Below are positions 24,970-33,710 of a stretch of DNA of 49,072 nt, piece after piece. The number at the start of each line of letters is the position of its first letter. The first letter of the stretch is position 1. The stretch lies in assembly GCA_016841525.1 (NCBI GenBank), contig JAENYZ010000007.1, positions 1 to 49,072 of the forward strand, given 5' to 3'. A model generated the notes under the pieces. The model saw only the letters and a program-made list of their open reading frames with translations. It ran no database searches and was not told where the DNA came from. This stretch comes from Anaerolineaceae bacterium (lineage in GTDB: Bacteria > Chloroflexota > Anaerolineae > Anaerolineales > Anaerolineaceae). The position numbers and the translations under genes were made by a program.

Positions 24970-26138
24970 AACGTATCCTGTTAATTTCCTCAGAATTTCC
25001 ACCCGGGCCGGGGGGCATTGGCACCCATGCTTACCAGTTGGCAAAATATCTGCAAGATCAGCAAGTTGAGATGCTCGTTCTCAGTCCCCAGGATTATGCG
25101 GATCAGCATGAGATAGACGAATTTAACACTTGTCAACCTTTTACAATTGAACAATTACCTTCGCTTTCAAATAAATTATTCCAATCGCTAAAACGTTTTA
25201 TTATTTTTTATAAGATACTGAGGAATAATAAATTTGACATTGTCGTTGTTTCCGGGCGTGGTTCTATTTGGATGGCTGCACCTTTGCTCGAGTTCTTAGA
25301 TATCCCCTGGGTTTTTGTTGCGCATGGAACGGAATTTGGAACCCCTTCAGGCTTGAAGGCGTTTCTTATGAGATCAGCCAGCAATTCTGCAGACGGTGCA
25401 ATTTGTGTCAGCAAATATACACGGCAAGTAATGCATAAAATGGGTATTACAGAACCTCAAAGTTTTGTGATCCATAACGGTGCAGACAGGGCAGCTTTTT
25501 TCCCACTGTCAAAAACAGATATTGCAAGTTTTCGAAAAAAACATGATGATGATAATAAATTTGTCCTGCTGACTGTTGGCGGCGTTTCTGATCGAAAGGG
25601 GCAGGAAGTACTGATCAGGGCACTTCCCCAAATTAAAGAAAGCATTCCTGATGTGACCTATTGGATTGTCGGTTTGCCGTTTATCCGGGAAAAGCTGGAG
25701 AGGATTGCCAAAGAACTTGGTGTTGAGGATAATATTCGTTTTTGGGGGCGGGTATCCGAGGTTGAACTGCGCAGAATATACAATTCCTGTGATTTATTTT
25801 GCATGACCAGCCGGCAGCTGGCAGATGGTGATTTTGAGGGTTTCGGCATTGCTGTTATGGAGGCTGCGCTTTGCGGTAAAGCTGCTGTCGTCTCGGATAA
25901 TTCCGGATTGGCGGAAGCGGTCATTGATGGGGAAACGGGGATTCTTGTGCCCCAAAATGATTCGGATAAAACCGCAAAGGCGATCATCAAATTAGCAAAT
26001 GACCCTTCAACTCTTGATCGTCTGAGTCAAAATGCTTATTTGAATGCGATCGAAAATCAGACCTGGGAGCAGGTTGGTAAACGTTATTTAAATGTTCTTA
26101 AAATGTTCACAGGATCATCAGCGGGTGAATGCGAATGA
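24966..26138 (+). CDS. Glycosyltransferase family 4
   Basis: A 390-residue GT-B enzyme. It begins KRILLISSEFPPGPGGIGTH, the Gly-rich loop typical of family 4. The donor domain begins near residue 197 (KFVLLTVGGVSDRKGQEVLI), and the E-x7-E is FEGFGIAVMEAALCGKA near residue 298. It shares 4-base overlaps with both neighbours. It resembles PimB-like mannosyltransferases in length and motif, but the sugar cannot be assigned. Confidence 0.9.
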   Translation: MKRILLISSEFPPGPGGIGTHAYQLAKYLQDQQVEMLVLSPQDYADQHEIDEFNTCQPFTIEQLPSLSNKLFQSLKRFIIFYKILRNNKFDIVVVSGRGSIWMAAPLLEFLDIPWVFVAHGTEFGTPSGLKAFLMRSASNSADGAICVSKYTRQVMHKMGITEPQSFVIHNGADRAAFFPLSKTDIASFRKKHDDDNKFVLLTVGGVSDRKGQEVLIRALPQIKESIPDVTYWIVGLPFIREKLERIAKELGVEDNIRFWGRVSEVELRRIYNSCDLFCMTSRQLADGDFEGFGIAVMEAALCGKAAVVSDNSGLAEAVIDGETGILVPQNDSDKTAKAIIKLANDPSTLDRLSQNAYLNAIENQTWEQVGKRYLNVLKMFTGSSAGECE

Positions 26139-27292
26139 GATTATTGATTGTATCGCATACACCTCATTATCGAATGGGAGAGGGAGTCGTCGGTTGGGGA
26201 TCTACCATTTGTGAGATAGATCAACTGGGGCGTTTGTTTGATGATATCGTTCACCTGGCGCCTTTGCATCCTGGTGCCCCGCCGAACAGTTCCCTGCCAT
26301 ATCAAAATCCGAATGTGCATTTTCACCCGGTGAAAGCTGCTGGGGGGAATGGCTTTATGGATAAGCTGGGGATTCTGCGGCAGATTCCGGGATGGTTGAC
26401 AGCTATGAAGTCTGAGATGGGTATTGGGGATACGATACATATTCGGTGCCCGGCGGGGATCAGCACTGTTGCCTTAATTGCCGCCAGGTCGTGGGCAAAA
26501 GGGAAACCAATTTGGGTCAAGTATGGCGGGAGTTGGGAAGCATATCCAAGCCAGCCCTCTTCATATAAGGTTCAGCGGTGGTTTCTGAACAAAAAGCTCC
26601 ACAAAGGGGTTGTCACAATTAATGGACATTGGGAGGGGCAGCCTGATCACATCTTCAGTTTTTTGAACCCATCGTTTTCAGAATTAGAATACCTAAATGA
26701 AAAAGAAATAGCTCTTAAGAAGCGGCTTTCTTCGCCTATTGAACTGCTTTTTGTGGGTAATTTGAGTCGGGCTAAGGGCGTGGATCGGGTTCTTGAGATC
26801 GCTGAAAGGCTTAATCGAATTGGGTTAGATTTTTTATTAACTTTGGTCGGGGACAGCCCTGAGCGTGTGGATTTTGAGCGTCTTGTAAAAGAAAGGTCAT
26901 TGACAGATCGTGTTACCTTTGCAGGATGGAAGCCCATGACGGCTTTGCACAGCTATTACCGGAGAGCACATTTGTTTATCTTCCCATCAACATCAGAGGG
27001 TTGGCCAAAGGTACTCAGTGAGGCGATGGCACATGGCGTGGTCCCAATTGCAAGCGCAATCGCCAGCATTCCTGAGATCCTTGAGGGGGCTGAGGCGGGT
27101 CTCGCTCTCCCCCCTGACGATATTGAAGCTTTTGTGGATGCTGTTATTATGTATACTCAAGATGTAAAAGCCTGGAAGAAGGCCAGCCTAAACGGCATTC
27201 GTGCAGCAAGCAATTTTACGTATGAATATTATCTCTCTTCAGTTAAAGACATGTATCGAAGGGCCTGGAGCCTGGATTTAAACGATGAATAA
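26135..27292 (+). CDS. Glycosyltransferase family 4
   Basis: A 385-residue GT-B enzyme. N-terminus MRLLIVSHTPHYRMGEGVVG; donor domain from about residue 205 (IELLFVGNLSRAKGVDRVLEI); E-x7-E in TSEGWPKVLSEAMAHGVVPI. I chose ATG 26135 because it overlaps the upstream TGA in the ATGA fashion and places GGGTGA seven bases upstream; ATG 26129 is the alternative. Composition here is nearer the GC-rich backbone than the AT-rich genes before 24 kb. Confidence 0.88.
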   Translation: MRLLIVSHTPHYRMGEGVVGWGSTICEIDQLGRLFDDIVHLAPLHPGAPPNSSLPYQNPNVHFHPVKAAGGNGFMDKLGILRQIPGWLTAMKSEMGIGDTIHIRCPAGISTVALIAARSWAKGKPIWVKYGGSWEAYPSQPSSYKVQRWFLNKKLHKGVVTINGHWEGQPDHIFSFLNPSFSELEYLNEKEIALKKRLSSPIELLFVGNLSRAKGVDRVLEIAERLNRIGLDFLLTLVGDSPERVDFERLVKERSLTDRVTFAGWKPMTALHSYYRRAHLFIFPSTSEGWPKVLSEAMAHGVVPIASAIASIPEILEGAEAGLALPPDDIEAFVDAVIMYTQDVKAWKKASLNGIRAASNFTYEYYLSSVKDMYRRAWSLDLNDE

Positions 27293-28703
27293 GGCATACC
27301 GCAGGTTTGATTCAGGCTTACCAAAGATGAAATCACACCCACGGTTTAAGCCGATGGGCAGCATGGCAAAACGTTTGTTGTTCGTTTTTTTTCATGTGAT
27401 TCTGGCATTGGGAATGCGGCAGAATGAAGTCGTTGCTACGATCCATGCCCTTGTTGTTTTCGGAGCAGGAGTCTACATTGCTCTTACTTCGAAAGAGATC
27501 AAAGATATCATCCCGTTGGTGGGTTACATTGCTGGTGCAGAAGTTTTGTGGCGGATGACGGATGCCAGGATATTTTGGGAATTTGGCAAATATGCGACCA
27601 TTGCTATTTCCTTTCTCGCTTTGATAAGACTTCGTAATCTTAAGAATGCTGCTGCGCCGATCTTATATTTCCTTTTGCTCACACCTTCCGCGTTTTTGAC
27701 TTTGGAATTTCTTGGCGTGACTGAACGAGCACGACAGTTGATCAGTTTTAATTTATCCGGTCCTTTAGCGCTTGCGGTGCTTCTTATCTTCTTTAGCCAG
27801 GTGGAAATGGACTATGCGGAACTTAGCAATTGGGTTTGGGCAGTTGTTTACCCCATTCTTGGAACGCTGACATTGGCAGTTTACAACACCATCACAGCAA
27901 CAGAAATTGTTTTTACCGGTGAATCATTGTCTGTCACCAGCGGTGGATTTGGACCCAACCAGGTTTCAGCCGCCCTCAGTTTGGGTGCTTTTTTGCTGGT
28001 AATGCTCGCGATCACCCAGGAGGGAAAAGGAGGTCGGTTTTGGCCGATGCTATTTGCCCTGGCGCTGCTGGTGCAGAGCTTTCTGACCTTCTCTCGCGGG
28101 GGGATCTACAATTTTGGTGTTGCAATTGCGGGTGCTATTTTGCACTTGCTAGGGAAACCGGACCGATTTATCAAGAGCCTTTTTATAATGTTGATAATAG
28201 GTGGGATTTTGGTTGGCTTCTTTTTCCCACAATTGGAAGAATTCTCTGGCGGCATGTTCAGCCAGCGTTTTTTGGATACGGATCTAACCAATCGCGGCGA
28301 ACTTTTCAGGGCGGATTGGCAGCTATTTTTAGAAAATCCTCTCCTTGGTGTGGGTCCAGGGATAGCGAGTTATCGCAGACAAATTGGGATTTATGCTGCA
28401 GCCCACACCGAATACTCACGCATTCTGGCTGAGCACGGCATGGGGGGCGTGTTTGCATTGGTTATCCTGCTAATATTATTGGCGCTGGCTTATTTTAAAG
28501 CCCCGGATGCAACGTCCCGGGCATGGGTTGTTGCGCTTGCAGCCTGGTCATTAGTGGAAATGTCCCATGCAGCCATGCGTATTGTTGGTATTTCTTTACT
28601 TTTGGGGATGGCTGTTGTTGGATGGAAGGTTTCACCAAAGGATGAGCTTCCTGAAGATAAATCTCATAAGGTTGGTCCTTTGTCCAAACGGGCAATCTCA
28701 TGA
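27285..28703 (+). CDS. O-antigen ligase/polymerase family membrane protein (second copy)
   Basis: A 472-residue polytopic protein with about 11 TM helices. The family signature is TNRGELFRADWQLFLENPLL followed by GVGPGIASY and AAHTEYSRILAEHGMGG, with the conserved His. It overlaps the preceding glycosyltransferase gene by 8 bases. It is only weakly similar to the 6262 protein by eye, so the two are not recent duplicates. One may polymerise and the other ligate, or each may serve a different polymer. Confidence 0.87.
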   Translation: MNKAYRRFDSGLPKMKSHPRFKPMGSMAKRLLFVFFHVILALGMRQNEVVATIHALVVFGAGVYIALTSKEIKDIIPLVGYIAGAEVLWRMTDARIFWEFGKYATIAISFLALIRLRNLKNAAAPILYFLLLTPSAFLTLEFLGVTERARQLISFNLSGPLALAVLLIFFSQVEMDYAELSNWVWAVVYPILGTLTLAVYNTITATEIVFTGESLSVTSGGFGPNQVSAALSLGAFLLVMLAITQEGKGGRFWPMLFALALLVQSFLTFSRGGIYNFGVAIAGAILHLLGKPDRFIKSLFIMLIIGGILVGFFFPQLEEFSGGMFSQRFLDTDLTNRGELFRADWQLFLENPLLGVGPGIASYRRQIGIYAAAHTEYSRILAEHGMGGVFALVILLILLALAYFKAPDATSRAWVVALAAWSLVEMSHAAMRIVGISLLLGMAVVGWKVSPKDELPEDKSHKVGPLSKRAIS

Positions 28704-28727
28704 ATTCAGCATTTCGACCAATTTAAA

Positions 28728-29780
28728 ATGAAAACGACCAAAGCAAGCTTACTATTTGTAGGAAATCACTTTATATCTGATCGAAATAATCAGAATGTCA
28801 CGCTGGCACTGATGACACGCTTGGCTGGGCGTGGTTGGCAAATTCTTAAGACATCAAATAAGAAGAATAAAGTCTTCCGGTTATTCGATATGCTCTTCAC
28901 AATTTTGAGCAGGCGAAAGGTTTACCAAATTGCTGAGGTGGATATCTTCAGTGGGCTTGCGTTTGTTTGGGCTGAGCTAAGTGTGAGTTTGCTTAATTTT
29001 TTAGGGAAACCCGTAATATTAACATTGCATGGCGGTAATCTTCCAATATTTTCCCAGAATCACCCGGATCGAGTGCAAAGATTATTACGCAGAGCAGAAA
29101 TTGTTGTATCTCCTTCTGATTATCTGAAAACTATCCTGGGAAAAATCAGGCCAGATATTGTAGTAATCCCAAATTTTGTTGAAATTTCTTCATATCCATA
29201 TAACCATCGCAGATTGCCAACAGCAACCCTGGTGTGGATGAGAGCTTTTCACAAGATTTATAACCCCTGGCTGGCGCCTGAAGTTGTAAGTTTGCTGCTC
29301 AATGATTTTCCTGACATTAAATTAACCATGGTTGGCCCTGATAAAGGAGATGGCAGTTTTGAAAAAACCGTATCAGCGATAAATCGTTTGGGTGTAAAAG
29401 ACCGGATTGAGTTCCCCGGATTAGTTCCTAAAAACGAGGTACCTCACTGGCTTAACAAAGGCGACATCTTCCTCAACACCACCAATGTTGACAACGCGCC
29501 GGTCAGCGTGATCGAAGCCATGGCATGCGGCTTGTGCATCGTCAGCACGAATGTGGGGGGCATTCCCTTCTTGCTTGAAGACGGCGTGGATGCCCTGTTG
29601 GTGCCGCCTGAGGATCCGGAAGCTATGGCAAATGCTGTCAAAAGAATTCTGACCGACCCGCAGCTGGCAGCCAGCCTATCTGCAAATGCCCGTAAAAAGG
29701 CAGAGGCTTTCTCCTGGGAAAAGGTCCTCCCGATGTGGGAAGCATTGTTTTATGAAATCATGGGGGAAACAAGAGATTAA
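28728..29780 (+). CDS. Glycosyltransferase family 4
   Basis: A 350-residue GT-B enzyme. The acceptor domain includes PVILTLHGGNLPIFSQNHPD and VVSPSDYLKTILG. The donor domain has PTATLVWMRAFHKIYNPWLA and NVDNAPVSVIEAMACGLCIV, a common variant in which Asp-Asn replaces the first Glu. Base composition changes from AT-rich to GC-rich near 29450, exactly at the sequence for the conserved NTTNVDNAPVSVIEAMACG region, suggesting homologous recombination there. Confidence 0.88.
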   Translation: MKTTKASLLFVGNHFISDRNNQNVTLALMTRLAGRGWQILKTSNKKNKVFRLFDMLFTILSRRKVYQIAEVDIFSGLAFVWAELSVSLLNFLGKPVILTLHGGNLPIFSQNHPDRVQRLLRRAEIVVSPSDYLKTILGKIRPDIVVIPNFVEISSYPYNHRRLPTATLVWMRAFHKIYNPWLAPEVVSLLLNDFPDIKLTMVGPDKGDGSFEKTVSAINRLGVKDRIEFPGLVPKNEVPHWLNKGDIFLNTTNVDNAPVSVIEAMACGLCIVSTNVGGIPFLLEDGVDALLVPPEDPEAMANAVKRILTDPQLAASLSANARKKAEAFSWEKVLPMWEALFYEIMGETRD

Positions 29781-29806
29781 TAAATGAAAGGGAGTATTTT
29801 TAGCCT

Positions 29807-30427
29807 TTGAAACACATTGTTGAACGAATGCAGCTCACGGATATTACTGCTGCAGCGCGGCTGCACTGCCTGGCTTTCCCTGATTCACGGTCAACGAAAT
29901 TGGGAAAGCCATATGTACGGAAGATGTTCCGCTGGTTTATCACGCAGCAGCCTGTTTTGAGCCTGGTTGCACGAACTGATGGGGAGATCAGCGGGTATGT
30001 CGTGGGCGCGGTCGGCGGTTACGGTCGGAAATTGTTCCGCTATGCTTTCTTTGAAGTGCTCCTGGGGCTGCTGATCCATCCAGGCTTGTGGTTTCAGAGC
30101 GAGACCTTTTTGCTATGGCGCAGTTATCTCAAAGGGCTGTTCCCGCAAAAGACTTCAAACACCGCGCAATTTGGTGATGAGCCCGTCCTTGTGCGGGCTG
30201 CCCTGGCTGGCATTGGTGTGGATCCTGGGCAGCAGAGGCAGGGGATTGGATCCTTATTGGTTGCCGCTTTTGAGAAATCAGCAAAGGAATTGGGCGTGGG
30301 TCAATTGACTCTGAGCGTTGACAAGGATAATGCCAGCGCGCGCCGCCTGTATGACCGCCATGGGTGGTTTGTTGATAATGAGAACAAAGAAGCCAATACC
30401 GTTCATTACATGAAAGTGATAGATTAG
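29807..30427 (+). CDS. GNAT-family N-acetyltransferase
   Basis: A 206-residue GNAT protein. The acetyl-CoA loop is VDPGQQRQGIGSLLVAAFE (about residues 139-157), followed by the N/Y-containing strand DNASARRLYDRHGW. The N-terminal half has an insertion with hydrophobic stretches (FEVLLGLLIHPGLWF). It starts at TTG 29807, with AAAGGGAG upstream, a somewhat long spacing. The next gene, a PaaK-like ligase, begins one base after its stop, so the two form a pair. It may acetylate an amino sugar intermediate. Confidence 0.8.
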   Translation: MKHIVERMQLTDITAAARLHCLAFPDSRSTKLGKPYVRKMFRWFITQQPVLSLVARTDGEISGYVVGAVGGYGRKLFRYAFFEVLLGLLIHPGLWFQSETFLLWRSYLKGLFPQKTSNTAQFGDEPVLVRAALAGIGVDPGQQRQGIGSLLVAAFEKSAKELGVGQLTLSVDKDNASARRLYDRHGWFVDNENKEANTVHYMKVID

Positions 30428-30428
30428 C

Positions 30429-31820
30429 GTGGCAGGCATCCTCGATAAAATTTATGCGATTTCCCCAACCTGGCTGCAAAATTTTGGCGTCAGCCTGTAC
30501 GGCTTGTATTGGAAGCAGCGCCGCTACGGTGGGGATTTCAAGAAATATGTCGCAGAATTTAAAGGTCGGGAAGCCTACAGCTTCGATGATTGGGTGGCTT
30601 ACCAGGAAGCACGCTTACGCCAGCTCCTGCTGCACGCATATCAACATGTTCCTTATTACCATGCACGCTTTGTTGATCTGAATATTGATGACCATGACCT
30701 GCAGGTCTTCACAGCAGCAGATCTGCAAAAACTGCCGGTCTTGACCAAGGAAATATTAAGAGTGCGTCAGGGTGATTTCCTCTCAGATGATCTTCGCGAG
30801 AAACCGGCTACCTATAAGACCAGCGGTACAACGGGCACACCCCTGGCAATCCGCTTCACCCGGGAAGGCGATCACCTGGCACAGGCTGCCTATGAAGCGC
30901 GGGTGCGAAATTGGACGGGCGTGGATTACCGGATGAGCCGCGGGATGATTGGCGGGAGGTTGGTTGTGCCCAAAGCCAATGCAAAGCCGCCCTTCTGGCG
31001 TTACAACATTTTCGAACGCCAGCTGTATATGTCCGCCTTTCATATTTCGCCAACGAATGCGCCTGATTATGCCCGGGCGCTCAACCATTACCAACCGGAT
31101 TACCTGGTAGGGTATGCCTCCAGTCACTTCTTTTTGGCACGTATGCTTGATGAGCAGGGGATAAGCATGTATCAACCCCAAGCGGTACTTACCAGCAGCG
31201 AAAAACTCACGGATGAGATGCGGGCGATGATCCAAAAAGTCTACCGGTGTGAGGTTTATGATGCTTACAGCGGCGTTGAGGTTTGCTGCCAGGCATCGGA
31301 GTGCGAGCACCACCGGATGCACATCAGCCCGGATGTGGGCATCATTGAATTATTGGATGAGGACGATCAACCCGTGCGTCCTGGCGTTCAGGGTCGGATT
31401 GTGGCGACCGGTCTGCTCAATTTCGCTCAGCCGTTGATCAGATATGACACCGGGGATATCGCCATTCTGTCTGAGAAGAGTTGTCCTTGCGGGCGGCAGA
31501 TGCCGGTCATCGAAGAATTGGTGGGGCGGATTGAAGATACTGTGATCACCAAAGATGGCAGGGTGACGGTTCGGTTCCACGGCATTTTTATCGGTTTGGA
31601 CAATGTGAAAGAGGGGCAGGTGGTCCAGGAGGATTATGATCGGTTTCGGGTCAGGCTGGTTGTTAAGCCTGAATTCGGTGATGCCGAAAAGAAAATCATT
31701 TACGATCGATTTGAACAGCGGCTTGGTGAGATCGACCTTGAATTTGATTTCGTGGATCAGATTGAAAGAACCGAAAGCGGCAAGTTCAAAGCGGTTATTT
31801 CTCGGGTTTTAAGGATGTAG
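30429..31820 (+). CDS. PaaK/CapK-like AMP-dependent ligase
   Basis: A 463-residue adenylate-forming enzyme related to phenylacetate-CoA ligase and CapK. The nucleotide loop is YKTSGTTGTPLAIRFT (about residues 118-133), then VYDAYSGVEVCCQASECEHH and the hinge LIRYDTGDIAILSEKSCPCG, followed by a C-terminal lid ending ERTESGKFKAVIS with the catalytic Lys. CapK-like proteins are common in capsule loci, where they may activate an acid used to decorate the polymer. It begins with GTG one base after the GNAT stop. GC-rich backbone composition. Confidence 0.87.
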   Translation: MAGILDKIYAISPTWLQNFGVSLYGLYWKQRRYGGDFKKYVAEFKGREAYSFDDWVAYQEARLRQLLLHAYQHVPYYHARFVDLNIDDHDLQVFTAADLQKLPVLTKEILRVRQGDFLSDDLREKPATYKTSGTTGTPLAIRFTREGDHLAQAAYEARVRNWTGVDYRMSRGMIGGRLVVPKANAKPPFWRYNIFERQLYMSAFHISPTNAPDYARALNHYQPDYLVGYASSHFFLARMLDEQGISMYQPQAVLTSSEKLTDEMRAMIQKVYRCEVYDAYSGVEVCCQASECEHHRMHISPDVGIIELLDEDDQPVRPGVQGRIVATGLLNFAQPLIRYDTGDIAILSEKSCPCGRQMPVIEELVGRIEDTVITKDGRVTVRFHGIFIGLDNVKEGQVVQEDYDRFRVRLVVKPEFGDAEKKIIYDRFEQRLGEIDLEFDFVDQIERTESGKFKAVISRVLRM

Positions 31821-32017
31821 TAATTGGACAAGAAGAATTTGATTTGAACGTTAAGTAAAGTTAATCATTGAAGTATTATCGCTCCAAACAAGGTTGATAA
31901 CTTGACAAATAGATTTCATTCAATCTTAAATTTCAACAATTATTATCATAATCAACTAAAAAAAGGTTTCTAACATTAATTAATTCAATCCCAATTTGTT
32001 AACATAAAAAGGTGCTA

Positions 32018-32662
32018 ATGACATTAATAAACGACCCAAAAAAAATCTTAATTCTTGCTCCCCATACTGATGATGGTGAGTTAGGTTGTGGTGGAACAAT
32101 AGCACATTTCATTTCTATGGGCTCTCAAGTATTTTATGTAGCATTTGCGAGCAAACCAGTAATAACGCATCCTCCTGAATTTCCAGAGGATGTTTTAGAA
32201 AAAGAAGTGAGGAAAGCAACACATGTTTTGGGGCTTCAACAAGAGAATTTGATGCTTTATGACTTCCGAATCCGGTATTTTTCGAGCCAGCGGCAGGAAA
32301 TCCTTGAAGAAATGGTGAAACTAAATAAGCAAATAAACCCTGATCTTGTGTTTATGCCAAGCACTAATGATACACATCAGGATCATCAAATTGTATCAAG
32401 CGAGGGTCTCCGTGCATTCAAAAAAACCTCGATTTTAGGTTATGAATTGCCCTGGAATAATTTTACATTTTCTAATCATTGTTTTGTTTCTTTAGATGAG
32501 AATTGCATAAAAAGGAAAATTGATGCTTTGAATTGTTATGACTCACAAAAAGATCGCGACTATCTTCATGAGGACTTTATTCGAGGATTAGCGATAACAA
32601 GGGGAACACAAATTGGAAGGCAGTATGCAGAAGCGTTCGAGGTCATACGATTAATACTATAA
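32018..32662 (+). CDS. PIG-L family deacetylase
   Basis: A 214-residue LmbE/PIG-L zinc deacetylase. The metal motif APHTDDGELGCGGT is near residue 14 (H-x-DD, here HTDD), and NDTHQDHQ near residue 110 supplies the second His pair. Family enzymes remove N-acetyl groups from GlcNAc-type sugars. ATG 32018 is chosen over GTG 32012 because AAAAAGGTG lies directly upstream. The neighbouring LpxD-like gene could re-acylate the freed amine. The 190 bases upstream are AT-rich with no clear promoter. AT-rich. Confidence 0.87.
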   Translation: MTLINDPKKILILAPHTDDGELGCGGTIAHFISMGSQVFYVAFASKPVITHPPEFPEDVLEKEVRKATHVLGLQQENLMLYDFRIRYFSSQRQEILEEMVKLNKQINPDLVFMPSTNDTHQDHQIVSSEGLRAFKKTSILGYELPWNNFTFSNHCFVSLDENCIKRKIDALNCYDSQKDRDYLHEDFIRGLAITRGTQIGRQYAEAFEVIRLIL

Positions 32663-32717
32663 TTTTTGCATTATATTATTTGATTCAATTAATATTTTAA
32701 TGTTCAGGTGATTAATT

Positions 32718-33710
32718 ATGATAAAATTCGAACTCCATTTTTCAGAAATTAAAAACTTATTGAATTGTGATAAAGAATATGATCTTCTTTTTTCTGGACT
32801 AACGACGCTAGATGAAGAAATTGATCATTCCTTAATTTTTGTAATGAAAATTGATAGGGATAATGAGTTGAAAATAAAATCTTTGGATGGCTGCCTTATC
32901 GTAACACAAAGCAAAGGAACATTCGATTTTCCTCATTGTATTGTTGAAGATAATAGGCTAGCCTTGGCAAAAGTGTTGAACTTTTTATCAAAAAAAATCT
33001 CCTCACATTCGAAATTTGGGATTTCTTCATTAGCCAGTGTTTCGGAAGATGTAATTCTCGGAGAAAATGTAGTTATTGAGGACTTTGTTTTTATTGGGCC
33101 AAATGTCCTTATTGGTGATAATACAATCATAAAACAAGGCGCAAAAATTCTAAGAAATGTCAAGATTGGGAAAAATTGTGTCATCAGGGAGAATGCCGTT
33201 GTAGGTGGACAGGGTTTTGGTGTCGTAAAAGACGAAAATGGTAATAATTTAAAAATGGCTCAATTGGGAGGTGTAATAATTGGTGATCATGTTGAAGTTG
33301 GGGCTTTAAATACAATTGTTACAGGAACAATTAAAGCAACTATTATTGAAGATTATGTGAAAATTGATGATCATGTACATGTCGCACATAATTGCCATGT
33401 AAAAAGAAATTCCATCATTACAGCTGGTGTAATTCTAAGTGGAAGTGTAACAATTGGAGAAAATGTGTGGATTGGGCCTAATTCAACAATTATGAATTCT
33501 GCAGTTATTGCAGACAACACTTTTATCGGTATAGGGACATTAATAACAAAAGATATAAATACACCAGGTCTCACATATGCAGGTGTTCCTGGAAAAGATT
33601 TTGAATTATTTTTGAGAGAAAAGAAGGCAGTTTCATTTATTACAGAAAATAGAAGTACAATTGAAAATTTTTTAAAATATAAAATTAATGATGTTGGTAA
33701 AGATGAATAA
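32718..33710 (+). CDS. LpxD-like acyltransferase with left-handed beta-helix
   Basis: A 330-residue protein. An N-terminal domain of about 100 residues precedes a long hexapeptide-repeat helix (about 103-300): ENVVIEDFVFIGPNVLIGDN, IGKNCVIRENAVVGGQGFG, IDDHVHVAHNCHVKRNSII. The HVHVAHN segment matches the catalytic His region of LpxD. In LpxD the enzyme N-acylates a UDP-amino sugar from acyl-ACP. No other lipid A genes are in the window, so true lipid A synthesis is doubtful; N-acylation of the amine freed by the PIG-L protein is a better fit. Overlaps the next gene by 8 bases if that starts at ATG 33703. Confidence 0.78.
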   Translation: MIKFELHFSEIKNLLNCDKEYDLLFSGLTTLDEEIDHSLIFVMKIDRDNELKIKSLDGCLIVTQSKGTFDFPHCIVEDNRLALAKVLNFLSKKISSHSKFGISSLASVSEDVILGENVVIEDFVFIGPNVLIGDNTIIKQGAKILRNVKIGKNCVIRENAVVGGQGFGVVKDENGNNLKMAQLGGVIIGDHVEVGALNTIVTGTIKATIIEDYVKIDDHVHVAHNCHVKRNSIITAGVILSGSVTIGENVWIGPNSTIMNSAVIADNTFIGIGTLITKDINTPGLTYAGVPGKDFELFLREKKAVSFITENRSTIENFLKYKINDVGKDE

